NCBI GenBank assembly: GCA_965207275.1
Contig: CBDBMH010000002.1
Location: 1,984,001 to 2,048,000, forward strand
Direction of reading: 5' to 3'
DNA from: Bin22 sp965207275
GTDB taxonomy: Bacteria; Chloroflexota; Dehalococcoidia; Lucifugimonadales; UBA3495
DNA: 64,000 nucleotides
Shown: positions 26,283-34,928 of the stretch, piece after piece
How the letters are laid out: every line of letters starts with the position of its first letter
Position numbering within the stretch: the first letter of the stretch is position 1
Program-made: the position numbers and the translations under genes
The notes under the pieces: model-generated
What the model saw: the letters and a program-made list of their open reading frames with translations, nothing else
The model's database searches: none
Told to the model about the DNA's origin: nothing

Positions 26283-26921
26283 ATGGTCAATAGCCTACTA
26301 ATTCCATATCGAGAATTTCTCAAAGAGACGCATCTGCTTTTGGAAGTGGTGGATGCCAGTCCCGTTGCATCTCACAATAGCTCGATCAAGACGAAACAAA
26401 GAAACTTTGCGATCGAAATGTGCGTTGTTCGATTACACGACTCTTGGGCTCGGTTCTGTCGGGAGTTGGTTGTGGTTTCCGCCTATGCCGAACCGCTCAC
26501 AGCGAATGGCATTAAGGTACCTAGGATTCGCGGAGTCAATCATCGCTCGCAAGTTATACCGACTCTACTTGCGACATACAAGAAGCGCAGAGAAGAGCCT
26601 TCTTGGTACCTGGCTAGAGACTGTATTGACGCTTCTTTGAGGCTTCAAGTGTCGAATCACAGAACGATCTCTACAGGCATTGGACTGTCGTTCCCCAGCT
26701 TGAGTATTTCGCCAAATGACCAAATAAGAATGGTACGAAACTTCTTTGCCCATAGGAGCCGGAGCACGGCATCGGAAGCTTTCAGTGTGGCAAGCGCCTT
26801 CAGTTTTCCTGCTGGGGGAAATCTCTGGGCTTTACCAACAACACTTACCCCTCCGGGAATTACCGTCTTTGCGTTTTGGGTGAATTGCTTGCACTTGATG
26901 GCTCTTCAATCGATTCAGTGA
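26283..26921 (+). CDS. HEPN-like protein with RNxxxH motif, partner of DUF262 gene
   Basis: A 212-residue mostly helical protein. Near residue 150 it carries MVRNFFAHRSRS, giving Arg152 and His157, which fits the Rx4-6H catalytic pattern of HEPN ribonucleases. An earlier helix FAIEMCVVRLHDSWARFCREL (about 43-63) fits the first HEPN helix. It begins 18 bp after DUF262, and both proteins start MVNS. The region is AT-rich relative to neighbours. HEPN RNases typically act in toxin-antitoxin, abortive infection or restriction systems. The family assignment rests on motif and helix pattern only. Confidence 0.7.
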   Translation: MVNSLLIPYREFLKETHLLLEVVDASPVASHNSSIKTKQRNFAIEMCVVRLHDSWARFCRELVVVSAYAEPLTANGIKVPRIRGVNHRSQVIPTLLATYKKRREEPSWYLARDCIDASLRLQVSNHRTISTGIGLSFPSLSISPNDQIRMVRNFFAHRSRSTASEAFSVASAFSFPAGGNLWALPTTLTPPGITVFAFWVNCLHLMALQSIQ

Positions 26922-27023
26922 GTAGAAGCATAAACATACCGATCATTACCCAGTGTCGTACGGAGCACTCAACCTCACCGCAGCCAGGCTCGACGGCCAA
27001 AATATCGCCAGTAGCACTACCCC

Positions 27024-28235
27024 CTATCTCCCCCTGCTTGACTCATACTCCTTAATCGCCGGTATAACCTCCTGCCCCAGTAAATCAATGCACCGCGTCG
27101 CCGTCTCGTGGGACATGGGGCCCTCGCGGCCCCATAGCACCATGTAGCTGGGGTCCACCACGTCAATGACGTGCTTCAGCTTTTCCACTACCGTGTCCGG
27201 GTTGCCCGTCACAATCTGGTACGTGGCGTGGGCCTCCTCGTAGCTCAGGGGCGGGCCGCCAGGGGCCACCGGACGCTTGTCGTTATTGCTCTCCGCGTTG
27301 ACGTAGCGGGTGGTTGCCCTCCGCTGCTGCCGCTGGCCCTGGGTTGCCGCCCGGCTCAGGTATCCCGGCGGCGCCTGCCACTCCCGGGGCGCCACGCCAA
27401 AGGACGTGCCAAGCTGCCAGAAGAACTTCTTGCCCTCTTCGTAGGCCCGCTCGTCGCTGTCCGACACATTGACCCGAATGGCATAGCCCCGGTTGTCCGA
27501 GGTTGCCGTGTACCCCACCTCTGCAGCCGTCCGGTCATACAGGTCGTAAATTTCCTCCATCAAATCCAGGGGTGGGGCCAGGGCGATGTAGGGATACCTG
27601 TGGCGGGCAGCGAATATCACCGATTCGGGACTGGCCACCCCCGGTATCCAGACGGGAGGATGGGGCTTTTGCAGGGGCATGGCCCAGGGATTCACGGCGC
27701 GGAAGTGGAAATGCTTTCCCTCCCAGCGGAAAGGCCCCGGCGTGGTCCACGTCTTCACGATCAGGTCGTGGGCCTCCTCGAACCGCTCCCGGTTATAAAT
27801 GGGATTGGTGTTGGTGGCCCAGCTTTCCTGCCCCAGTCCGCGTACGAAACCGCAGACTACCCGGCCGCCGGAAATGCAGTCTATCATGGCAATCTCTTCC
27901 GCCACCCGCAGCGGATTCTCGTGGATGGGCAGGACGTTCCCCAGGAAGACTATCTTACCCTTCCTGGCCAGTTTGGACAGTACGGCGCCGATAACGTTTA
28001 CCGATGGCATCATGCAAAGGGGATTGTTGTGGTGCTCGTTGATCATCACCCCGTCGAACCCGTTCTCGGTGCAGTACTGCAGTTCGTCGAAATACATGCT
28101 GTACAGTTCCGAGGCCTTCTCGGGCACGAAGTTCTCGTTGGGGAACATCAGGTTGGTATAGCCGTAGCTGGCTGCCGTTTCCTGGGAATAGGCGGTGTAA
28201 CCCATTTCGGTGAAGAAATAGACCTCTTTGACCAT
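27024..28235 (-). CDS. LLM-class flavin-dependent oxidoreductase, second type
   Basis: A 403-residue luciferase-superfamily TIM-barrel. Key blocks are VMINEHHNNPLCMMP (about residues 60-74), LPIHENPLRVAEEIAMIDCISGGRVVCGFVRG (about 101-132) and VWIPGVASPESVIFAARHRYPY. Subgroup differs from the LLM at 14.2 kb, being longer with an inserted loop around residues 285-310. Uses FMNH2 or F420H2 to oxidise an unidentified small molecule. ATG 28235 follows GGAGGGAG. SMP-30-like genes follow upstream on the same strand, so it may be the last gene of a catabolic group. Confidence 0.92.
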   Translation of the reverse strand: MVKEVYFFTEMGYTAYSQETAASYGYTNLMFPNENFVPEKASELYSMYFDELQYCTENGFDGVMINEHHNNPLCMMPSVNVIGAVLSKLARKGKIVFLGNVLPIHENPLRVAEEIAMIDCISGGRVVCGFVRGLGQESWATNTNPIYNRERFEEAHDLIVKTWTTPGPFRWEGKHFHFRAVNPWAMPLQKPHPPVWIPGVASPESVIFAARHRYPYIALAPPLDLMEEIYDLYDRTAAEVGYTATSDNRGYAIRVNVSDSDERAYEEGKKFFWQLGTSFGVAPREWQAPPGYLSRAATQGQRQQRRATTRYVNAESNNDKRPVAPGGPPLSYEEAHATYQIVTGNPDTVVEKLKHVIDVVDPSYMVLWGREGPMSHETATRCIDLLGQEVIPAIKEYESSRGR

Positions 28236-28351
28236 GTTCTCCCTCCAGTGTGGGTTTCCTGGATAAGTGCTGGGGAACTTCCGGAACGATCTTTCCCCCT
28301 TGATGGAGGAAAGTCAGAATGGGTGTGATTGCGTTGGTGGTAACGCGCTCC

Positions 28352-29248
28352 TCACCCACACACCGCAATCCCCTGCGCCGTGATTCCCATCCGGTAAATG
28401 GTGGTGCGGCAGGCGAAGAAAACCGTGCGCAGGTCCTCGCCGCCAATGGTAAAGTTGTGGCAGGGCTCCGGCGTCCGGATCAGCCCCAGGTGATTCCCCG
28501 CCGGGTCCATCACCCACACCCCGCCGGGACCCGTGCAGTATACATTCCCCTCCGTGTCCACCTTGATACCGTCCGGGTGTCCCACCTCCGCGCCGTGCAG
28601 GTCAGCAAAATGGCGCGGATTGGCAACCGTCCCATCCTCCAGTACGTCAAACACCCGGATATAATGCTGCGTGGTGTCGTTCACGTACAGCAGCGATTCG
28701 TCAGGGGAAAAGCACAGGCCGTTGGGAAAAACCATGTCGTCGTTCAGCAGGGTCAATTCCCCGGTACCGGGATTCAGCCGGTACACTCCCTCGTAGTCCA
28801 GGTATTTCTGCAGGTCCTCCCCCTGGTGGCCCACCAGGTGGCACCCGTTGGACGGGTCGGTGAAGTAGATGTTTCCATCCGACTTGATGACGATGTCGTT
28901 GGGGGTGTTCAGCTTGACCCCGTTGAAATGGGAAGCCAGGGTGGTGGGTGTGCCGTCCCGCTCGATGCGCCAAACGGTGCGGCCGCTCCAGCCCGCAATG
29001 ACCAGCCGTCCCTCGCTGTCAAAGGTCATGCCGTTGGCGTGGGCCGACGGTCGCATTACGACGCTCTTCCCTATTCCCGGAACCCACTTCCAGATGGTGT
29101 CTCCGATTATGTCCACCCAGGCCAGGTAGCCTTCCCGAAAATTCCAGACGGGCCCCTCGGTAAAGGTTAGCCCGGTTGCCACCTTGGAGAAAGCCGCATC
29201 TTCCGGCACCAACCTCCGAAATTCGGGTCTGAACGCCTCGGTTACCAT
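28352..29248 (-). CDS. SMP-30/gluconolactonase-like protein (first of three)
   Basis: A 298-residue six-bladed propeller of the SMP-30/lactonase family. It has the metal-site Glu in FTEGPVWNF (about residues 29-37), NTPNDIVIKSDGNIYFTDPSNG (about 112-133) and GLCFSPDESLLYVNDTTQHYIRVFDV. These correspond to the Ca/Zn ligands Glu, Asn and Asp of the family. Likely hydrolyses a lactone in sugar or aromatic catabolism. It is about half identical by eye to the protein at 30429-31343. ATG follows GGAGG. Confidence 0.9.
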   Translation of the reverse strand: MVTEAFRPEFRRLVPEDAAFSKVATGLTFTEGPVWNFREGYLAWVDIIGDTIWKWVPGIGKSVVMRPSAHANGMTFDSEGRLVIAGWSGRTVWRIERDGTPTTLASHFNGVKLNTPNDIVIKSDGNIYFTDPSNGCHLVGHQGEDLQKYLDYEGVYRLNPGTGELTLLNDDMVFPNGLCFSPDESLLYVNDTTQHYIRVFDVLEDGTVANPRHFADLHGAEVGHPDGIKVDTEGNVYCTGPGGVWVMDPAGNHLGLIRTPEPCHNFTIGGEDLRTVFFACRTTIYRMGITAQGIAVCG

Positions 29249-29430
29249 CCAAGCCTCCTCCCAATCAGGTTCCAGGGGCTGCCTTCAAATTGAAGGCATG
29301 AATATTCCAGCGTCCCTTTTCGTCGTTCCCGTCCGCCGTGGCCGATCGGGGACCTATCCGGCAGGAGTCAAGATCCCTGCTGTCACGGCTACGATAAGCC
29401 ATTTGGTCGCCACGGCTCAATTCAGGGCCC

Positions 29431-30372
29431 CTACCCCACCTTCGGATACAATAAATGCCCCTGCCGACCCGTGTTCGCCACCCGGTACAAATGTCCCTGG
29501 ATGCTCGTAACGTACAGGTCGGTGAGTTCCGGTCCTCCAAAGGCGCAGTTGGTTGGTTCCGCCGGAACAGGTTGGGTTTCCAATACTTGCCCCGTGGGAG
29601 AGAAGACGTAAATCATGGGACCCGGGCCACTCTGACCCCACCCGGCACAGGCAATGATGTTGCCATCGGTGTCCAGGCACATGCCGCTGATACCCCGGTG
29701 TATACCCCGGTAATCGGCTCCGAAGCTGTGCAATACCCGGTACTCGCCCAGGCTTCCGTCATCGGTAATGGGGTAGGCTCGCAGTTCGCGCTTGCCCTCC
29801 GGTTCCTCGCTGCTTTCCGCCACGTACAGCGTGTTTTCATCCGGCGAGAGGGCCACGTCCAGGGGCGTTGTGGTGTCGGTGGTCATCCGCCTCAGGGGCG
29901 CATCCCGATTTGGCGTCTCGATGCGCAGCACCGCTCGATAGTCGATGGAATAGGGCGCCAGTTCGTAGTCCCGCAGCCCGCCCACCACCGGCGGACCCCA
30001 CACCGGGTCGGCGAACCAGATGCGGCCCTTGCTGTCGATGGCCAGGTCCTTGGGCTGGTTGTGGTACTTCCCGTCAACCTTGTACGCCATCACCGACGCC
30101 GACCCGTCCCCGTTATACCGCAAGATCCGCCTGGCGCCACTCTGACAGGCATAGAGAGTCCCGTCGGCCGAAAAGGACAGGCCCACCACTCGGTTGGTCC
30201 ACCGGCGATAGTCCGACACCTCACCCGTCCGAGGATCGTACCGCAGAATTTTGTTGTGAATAGTGTTGGACGGCACTGACACCGTGGTGAAAAGCAGCCC
30301 TTCGCCATCCCAGGCCGGCCCGTCGGCCCGATTGCCGTCGGGACCGGCTACCAGTTCAAATTCCCAGGTCAT
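29431..30372 (-). CDS. SMP-30-like beta-propeller protein (divergent, second of three)
   Basis: A 313-residue propeller starting MTWEFELVAG at ATG 30372, five bases after GGAGG; the frame is open far upstream but without coding character. Blades show DGPAWDGEGLLFTTV, PKDLAIDSKGRIWFADPVWG and TTPLDVALSPDENTLYVAESS. The Glu-Gly-Pro-Val-Trp metal motif of true SMP-30 is DGPAW here, so the first acidic ligand is Asp rather than Glu. Placed between the two typical SMP-30 genes on the same strand (56 bp from the upstream one). Lactonase function is likely but less certain. Confidence 0.85.
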   Translation of the reverse strand: MTWEFELVAGPDGNRADGPAWDGEGLLFTTVSVPSNTIHNKILRYDPRTGEVSDYRRWTNRVVGLSFSADGTLYACQSGARRILRYNGDGSASVMAYKVDGKYHNQPKDLAIDSKGRIWFADPVWGPPVVGGLRDYELAPYSIDYRAVLRIETPNRDAPLRRMTTDTTTPLDVALSPDENTLYVAESSEEPEGKRELRAYPITDDGSLGEYRVLHSFGADYRGIHRGISGMCLDTDGNIIACAGWGQSGPGPMIYVFSPTGQVLETQPVPAEPTNCAFGGPELTDLYVTSIQGHLYRVANTGRQGHLLYPKVG

Positions 30373-30428
30373 TGGAGCCTCCTGAAGGGGACATTGGTCC
30401 AGGTTCGTGTCGATGGGTGGACAAGAGC

Positions 30429-31343
30429 TTAATCGCTGATTCCGGGTATGGGGTAGGTGGGAAGTCCCGGAATCTCCGCCCGAATCCGGTAGATGGAACT
30501 GCGGGCCGTGAAGTAAATGGTGCGGTAGTCCGGATCGCCGAAACCGAAGTTGGCGCAGTCTTCGGGGATCAGAAATCGCCCCAGGTGATTGCCCTGCGGG
30601 TCGGTCACCCACACCCCGCCGGGCCCGGTGCAGTAGACATTGCCTTCCACGTCCACCTTCATCCCGTCGGGCGCGCCATGGTCGTCATGGAACAGTTCAG
30701 CGAACAGCCGGCCGCTTCCGACGTTGCCGTCTTCCAGCACGTCGTATACCCTTATGTGCCGCCGCGCCGTGTCATTTATGTAAAGCAGCGACTCGTCCGG
30801 CGAAAAGCATAGCCCATTACAGTTGACGTAATCGTCGGCCAGCAGGGTCAGGCTGCCGTCCGCCAGGTCCAGCTTGTACACCGCCTCATAGTCCACGTAC
30901 TTCTGAACGTCTTCACTCTCCATCCCCACGTTGCGGATACCGTTGGAGGGGTCGGTGAAATAGACCACCCCGTCGGACTTCATGATGATGTCGTTGGGGG
31001 TGTTCAGCTTCTTGCCGTCCACATGGGATGCCAGTACCGTGGTAGAGCCGTCGTGCTCCCACCGCCAAACTGTGCGGGTGCTCCAGCCGGCCACCAGAAG
31101 ACGCCCCTGGTGGTCGTAGGTCATCCCATCCGCCTTTCCCGAAGGGTGCATGATGATTTCCGTGCCCTGGCCCGGCGTCCACTTCCAGATCTTGTTGTCG
31201 ATGATGTCGGTCCAGACCAGGAAGTTATCCTTTCCGTTCCACACAGGGCCTTCCGTAAATATGTGCCCCCCCGAAATCTTTTCCAGGGTGGCGTCCGGCT
31301 TGACGATACGGCTGAATCCGGGGGAGAACATCTCTGAGGACAT
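30429..31343 (-). CDS. SMP-30/gluconolactonase-like protein (third of three)
   Basis: A 304-residue SMP-30 family propeller with FTEGPVWNG (about residues 30-38), NTPNDIIMKSDGVVYFTDPSNG and GLCFSPDESLLYINDTARRHIRVYDV. Very similar to the protein at 28352-29248, which points to tandem duplication. The intact metal ligands suggest an active lactonase. ATG 31343 follows GGAGCC. It is the first gene of the minus-strand SMP-30 group, facing away from the gene at 31673. Confidence 0.9.
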   Translation of the reverse strand: MSSEMFSPGFSRIVKPDATLEKISGGHIFTEGPVWNGKDNFLVWTDIIDNKIWKWTPGQGTEIIMHPSGKADGMTYDHQGRLLVAGWSTRTVWRWEHDGSTTVLASHVDGKKLNTPNDIIMKSDGVVYFTDPSNGIRNVGMESEDVQKYVDYEAVYKLDLADGSLTLLADDYVNCNGLCFSPDESLLYINDTARRHIRVYDVLEDGNVGSGRLFAELFHDDHGAPDGMKVDVEGNVYCTGPGGVWVTDPQGNHLGRFLIPEDCANFGFGDPDYRTIYFTARSSIYRIRAEIPGLPTYPIPGISD

Positions 31344-31613
31344 TCGAGGCTCCTTGAAACAGTTGGCTTGGCAGGCAACACTCGGCCCGCCGCCATATTT
31401 TTGCCAGGAAGATAGCGGTAAACTGGTTTACGGGATTTTAGGTAGGGGCCTATAGGTTGTCAAGGAAACATCATCAGGCCTACTTCTTCAGGCCTGGCGA
31501 GTTCTCAAGATGCGATGCCCGTCCTTCTCGCGCAGGCCGGAGCCTCGACCGGGGCATCACCGTAGCTTCCATTCTGGAAAACCCTATATCTGAACTCTTA
31601 CTGCATACCCCGT
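31344..31613. other. Divergent intergenic region
   Basis: Region between the divergent genes at 31343 and 31673. Apart from the plus-strand promoter at 31614-31642, nothing recognisable was seen. Confidence 0.5.
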
Positions 31614-31642
31614 TTGACACGTCCAGTACGCCCTAATAGACT
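31614..31642 (+). promoter_or_regulatory. Promoter for the gene at 31673
   Basis: Perfect -35 TTGACA (31614-31619), 17-base spacer, TAGACT (31637-31642). Predicted start near 31649, leaving about 24 bases with the AAGGAGA ribosome site. Confidence 0.65.
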
Positions 31643-31672
31643 GGGCCAACCAACAAGCTAAGGAGACATCCA

Positions 31673-32401
31673 ATGGATCGAGGAATTTGGGCCCTCTGGT
31701 ACGACCTCGCCGAAGAGGGAAAGGACGAATACCTGGCCTGGCTTCATGAGGAATACATACCCCGTGCCCTGCGGCGTCCCGGTTACCTTTGGGCCTGCCA
31801 TCAGCAGAACATCATGACCCCCGAGCGGGAGGCGCAAATTCATAACCGGCTGGTCCACATCGACGACCAGGGGGTAGACAACCCCGGTGTCCCGGACGGC
31901 AACCAGTACCTGCTGCTTTTCGGCTCCGAGTCCCCCCACACCTTCGTTGACCCCAGCATGCCGGAATTGAGGGCTCGGGCCGATGAGCGGACTCTGGAAA
32001 TGATGGGTCGCCGCCAGAACCTTCGCTATTGTGTATTCGTTGAAGAGGAGCGAGTCAACGGCCCGGAATTCAAAGCCCGCCAGCCCGGGTTAACCCCGGG
32101 CCCCGTCATTCAGTTCGGCAGTTTCAACATCAACGCCCTGGAGAATGAGGACGAGATGGGAACCTGGTATGCTCGCTCCCGCCTGCCCCTGATGCGTCCC
32201 ATGCCCGGGTGCGTAGGCGCCCGCAAGCTGGTTTCCATCGTGGGCTGGGCCAAGCACGCCATTCTGTACGAGTTCCTGACCCTGGAAGACGTGGACAACC
32301 ATTTCATCGATACCGACGCCGAGTTCTCCCACCGGGTAGTGGCCAACCTGGTCCACGCCCCCCACTCTCCCAGCCTCGGTTCCCGCATCTGGCCAGCCTA
32401 G
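31673..32401 (+). CDS. Hypothetical protein, dimeric alpha/beta-barrel-like
   Basis: A 242-residue soluble protein with two EthD/dimeric-barrel-like halves. The first reads IWALWYDLAEEGKDEYLAWLHEEYIPRALRRPGYLWA, the second DEMGTWYARSRLPLMRPMPGCVGARKLVS and ends in a strand with YEFLTLEDVDN. Such modules often act in degradation or tailoring of cyclic compounds, but no active site is apparent. Strong promoter and AAGGAGA site upstream. The downstream side has a CATTCCGG repeat pair. Not matched to a named family with confidence. Confidence 0.8.
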   Translation: MDRGIWALWYDLAEEGKDEYLAWLHEEYIPRALRRPGYLWACHQQNIMTPEREAQIHNRLVHIDDQGVDNPGVPDGNQYLLLFGSESPHTFVDPSMPELRARADERTLEMMGRRQNLRYCVFVEEERVNGPEFKARQPGLTPGPVIQFGSFNINALENEDEMGTWYARSRLPLMRPMPGCVGARKLVSIVGWAKHAILYEFLTLEDVDNHFIDTDAEFSHRVVANLVHAPHSPSLGSRIWPA

Positions 32402-32452
32402 CAGTTAGACTTTCCCGGCCATACTTACCGTCATTTCGGCGCCATTTATACC

Positions 32453-32550
32453 GTTATTCCGGCGCAGGCCGGAATCCAGCAGGTCCAAGGGCATTTCACC
32501 GCCAAAGCAGGCAAGGATTTCTGGATTCCGGCTCAAGGCCGGAATGACGA
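32453..32550. repeat. Paired CATTCCGG/CCGGAATGAC intergenic repeats
   Basis: TTATTCCGGCGCAGGCCGGA at 32454-32473 (running on into ATCCAGC) and, about 65 bases later in reversed orientation, TGGATTCCGGCTCAAGGCCG at 32522-32541 (running on into GAATGAC). Together they can form a large hairpin between convergent genes. Similar pairs are at 43038-43135, with a single copy at 23901. Confidence 0.65.
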
Positions 32551-32565
32551 TACCTGTGACGACCT

Positions 32566-32925
32566 CTACCCCTGCATCTCGAGCACTTCCAGGCACACCC
32601 CGTCGGGTCCCTCAAAGAAGCAGACCCGCCGCCCGCTGCCAACCTGGGTTTCCTCGGTGATGGTCGCGCCCCCAGCCTTCAACGCTGCCACCGTCCCATC
32701 GATGTCGTCGGTATCGATGGCAATGTGTTCGATGCCGTACACCTGGTCGTGGGTCTGGGTGTCAATCTTGCCCGTAACATTCAGTGGCAGACCGTGCAGG
32801 TCCAGTCGGAAACCGCCGTTGGCCGTCTCCGCCACCACCGTCGCCCCCAGGTTATTCACGTAGAAGTCGGCCGTGTCCTTGGGATTGGGACTCTTCAAAT
32901 GCACGTGGTTAAGCTTGAATGCCAT
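32566..32925 (-). CDS. VOC superfamily (glyoxalase-like) protein
   Basis: A 119-residue single-module VOC protein. Metal ligands look complete: His in KLNHVHLKS (about residue 7), His in GIEHIAIDTDD and Glu in VCLEVLEM near the end. Such proteins are glyoxalase I-like lyases, epimerases or resistance proteins. It stands alone on the minus strand, ATG behind GAGGAATT. Substrate not deducible. Confidence 0.88.
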   Translation of the reverse strand: MAFKLNHVHLKSPNPKDTADFYVNNLGATVVAETANGGFRLDLHGLPLNVTGKIDTQTHDQVYGIEHIAIDTDDIDGTVAALKAGGATITEETQVGSGRRVCFFEGPDGVCLEVLEMQG

Positions 32926-33008
32926 GGTAATTCCTCCTCAGATATGGTTTCGTTGCGCTTCAAACGGAAGACCTTGGGTACATCCGGCGCAGGAGAGGCA
33001 TAGCACAC

Positions 33009-33034
33009 AGGGGCAGGCCTTGCCAGCCTGCCCC
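33009..33034. repeat. AGGGGC hairpin element
   Basis: GGGGCAGGC (33010-33018) pairs with GCCTGCCCC (33025-33033). It belongs to a family of hairpins with the same outer AGGGGC arm and different inner bases; other copies at 34179, 41534, 41617 and 53660. Confidence 0.65.
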
Positions 33035-33085
33035 CGGCATGTCGCCGCTCATCGTCACCGCTCATGGTGAACCTGCCGGACCACC

Positions 33086-34072
33086 CTAATTCGGCGTCAA
33101 CGCCACCGACCTTATCTCCCCGAACTCCTTCTGCAGCTTCTGCCAGTTCTGGCCGCCATCCTCGCTCACATACACGTAGCCGTAGAGGCTGGCCCCTACC
33201 ACCACGTCCTGCACGTCGGGATGAACGCCGAACCAGTAGACCACCGAGTTGGGCTCCTGGGGCAGATTCGCCGCCTGCCAGGTGGCGCCGCCGTCGGTGG
33301 TACGCTGAATGGCGCCGGTAATACCGGGGATGGAGTCGCCGTTGCCCACGAACATCACCTGGGGGTCGTCCGGCTTGATGACCATGCCACGGCAGTATGA
33401 CCGCATGTCGGCCTCGTGGAACCTGGGGAACTCGTGCAGCTCCCAGCTCTCTCCCTCGTCGGTGCTGGTTGAGATTCCGAAGGGCGTGGTGGCGTGGACC
33501 GACGCGCCGCTGTCGCTGAAGCGAAGGGTCATGCCATGAATGTCTCCGTGGAAGGGGTCGGGCCCCAGGTCGGGCAGGTGAATCCAGTTGTCCCCGCCAT
33601 CCAGGCTCTTGTAAATGCCATCCACCTCAATGCCGGCCCATACCGTGCGATGGTCCCGAGGGTCGACAATCATGTTAGTGGTCCGGGGAATGCCTACCGG
33701 ACAGGGAAGGGTAACGCCCAGGGCCAGTTGCTCCCAGTTCTTTCCTCCATCCCGGGAACGGAAGGCGTCGGGGCGGGTTCCGGCAAAGATGATATCGGAA
33801 TCTTCCGGGTCCACCGTAACCGACCAGACCTGCAGGTCGCCAACCGGCGCTTCCAGGTCGAACCAGGTCAGGCCGTTGTCGTCGCTGCGGTAGATACCGA
33901 CATCGGTACCTGCAATGAGTCGGTGCGGTTCATTAGGATAGACGGTCAGCGCTCGGACGTTGCATTCCGACGGGATGGGATTGCGGATGCGGTTCCAGCT
34001 CTCGCCGCCGTCGGAACTGCAGGACAACCCGCCGCCCACGGTTCCTATGGAGATTGTATAGTTTCCGGCCAT
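33086..34072 (-). CDS. BNR/sialidase-like beta-propeller protein
   Basis: A 328-residue propeller with BNR/Asp-box-type blades: SSDGGESWNRI near residue 19, RSDDNGLTWFDL, RSRDGGKNWEQL, SLDGGDNWIHL, STDEGESWELH, TTDGGATWQAA and SEDGGQNWQKL, seven in total. The SxDGGxxW pattern is typical of sialidase-fold and photosystem-II-stability-like proteins. No signal peptide was seen. Enzymatic residues of sialidases (Arg triad) are not apparent, so it is likely a binding protein or unassigned hydrolase. ATG follows GGAGGGAAG. Confidence 0.88.
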   Translation of the reverse strand: MAGNYTISIGTVGGGLSCSSDGGESWNRIRNPIPSECNVRALTVYPNEPHRLIAGTDVGIYRSDDNGLTWFDLEAPVGDLQVWSVTVDPEDSDIIFAGTRPDAFRSRDGGKNWEQLALGVTLPCPVGIPRTTNMIVDPRDHRTVWAGIEVDGIYKSLDGGDNWIHLPDLGPDPFHGDIHGMTLRFSDSGASVHATTPFGISTSTDEGESWELHEFPRFHEADMRSYCRGMVIKPDDPQVMFVGNGDSIPGITGAIQRTTDGGATWQAANLPQEPNSVVYWFGVHPDVQDVVVGASLYGYVYVSEDGGQNWQKLQKEFGEIRSVALTPN

Positions 34073-34393
34073 GCTCTTCCCTCCTGTTCAGAAAATGAGC
34101 CATTGGTACGCGGTCTGGCCCAATAATAATCCTTCACACTGGAATTTGCTACGTCTATCCGTCTTGAAAGAACGCCCTCAGGGGCGGCCTGCGAGCCGCC
34201 CCTGCATCTTCCTGGCTCAAGTTCTGGAACCCGTCGTCAGATTGAAGGCCAGAGTACTCCGGCACGCCCTTCGTCCGCTCATCCAAAGCCCGTCGAAGGA
34301 TTTTCCGCCGTAGGCGGGAAATTCGTAGGCTAGAGTCAAAACTCCTGCCTCCACTGGAATGGCGAGGAATGGCGGTGGATCCGGCGACACACC
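34073..34393. repeat. Intergenic region with AGGGGC hairpin
   Basis: CAGGGGCGGC (34179-34188) and GCCGCCCCTG (34195-34204) form a perfect ten-pair hairpin. CCCGTCGAAGGATTTTCCGCC near 34290 resembles the GTCGAAGG elements elsewhere. No gene was found. Confidence 0.55.
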
Positions 34394-34819
34394 CTAATCA
34401 TACAATCCCACGTCCGAAAAGAACTCCTTGCTCCAATCGCTGTGAGGCCTGTCGTACTCCAGGCTGGTGTACAAGTCGCAAGCCCGGAACCAGAGGAGTA
34501 ACACGCCTCTGGCCACCCGCTCCTGGTCAAAGTCTATCCGAAATCCGTGCGTTTTCAGGTGCCACTGGTTGTACCCCGCGGCGAAGAACTCAAACAGGAA
34601 CGCGGTAGGTTCGTCTCCGGCAAAGGACGAGGCCTGCAGAATTTCGGGCGGGGCCTCAGAGCAAAGCATGTTCGGATTCTGGGCGGCCAGCTCAATGTAC
34701 CTGGGTTCGTCTTCCGGCAAAATGTAAGGCAGTTCCACGGAAATTATCCTGGCTGGCTTGAATTGGGACCCTTTCAGATCGGGATTTAGCCTTTCGTCCC
34801 GGCAATGGCTGACAATCAA
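34394..34819 (-). CDS. Hypothetical protein
   Basis: A 141-residue acidic protein with good protein-like composition: KPARIISVELPYILPEDEPRYIELA near residue 21, then FLFEFFAAGYNQWHLKTHGF and RVARGVLLLWFRACDLYTS. The only start giving the full frame is a TTG at 34819 without a ribosome site, so the true start is uncertain. No family recognised and no membrane segment. It lies in a minus-strand run between the BNR and NHL genes. Confidence 0.6.
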   Translation of the reverse strand: MIVSHCRDERLNPDLKGSQFKPARIISVELPYILPEDEPRYIELAAQNPNMLCSEAPPEILQASSFAGDEPTAFLFEFFAAGYNQWHLKTHGFRIDFDQERVARGVLLLWFRACDLYTSLEYDRPHSDWSKEFFSDVGLYD

Positions 34820-34928
34820 CGAGGCCGGGTTGCCCCGGCCCCGCGCCTGCGAATTATCCGATTTGTCCCTTCCCCTTCCACCGGGAGGGGTCAGGATGGG
34901 GGTGATAACACCCTTCCAGATTCACCGT

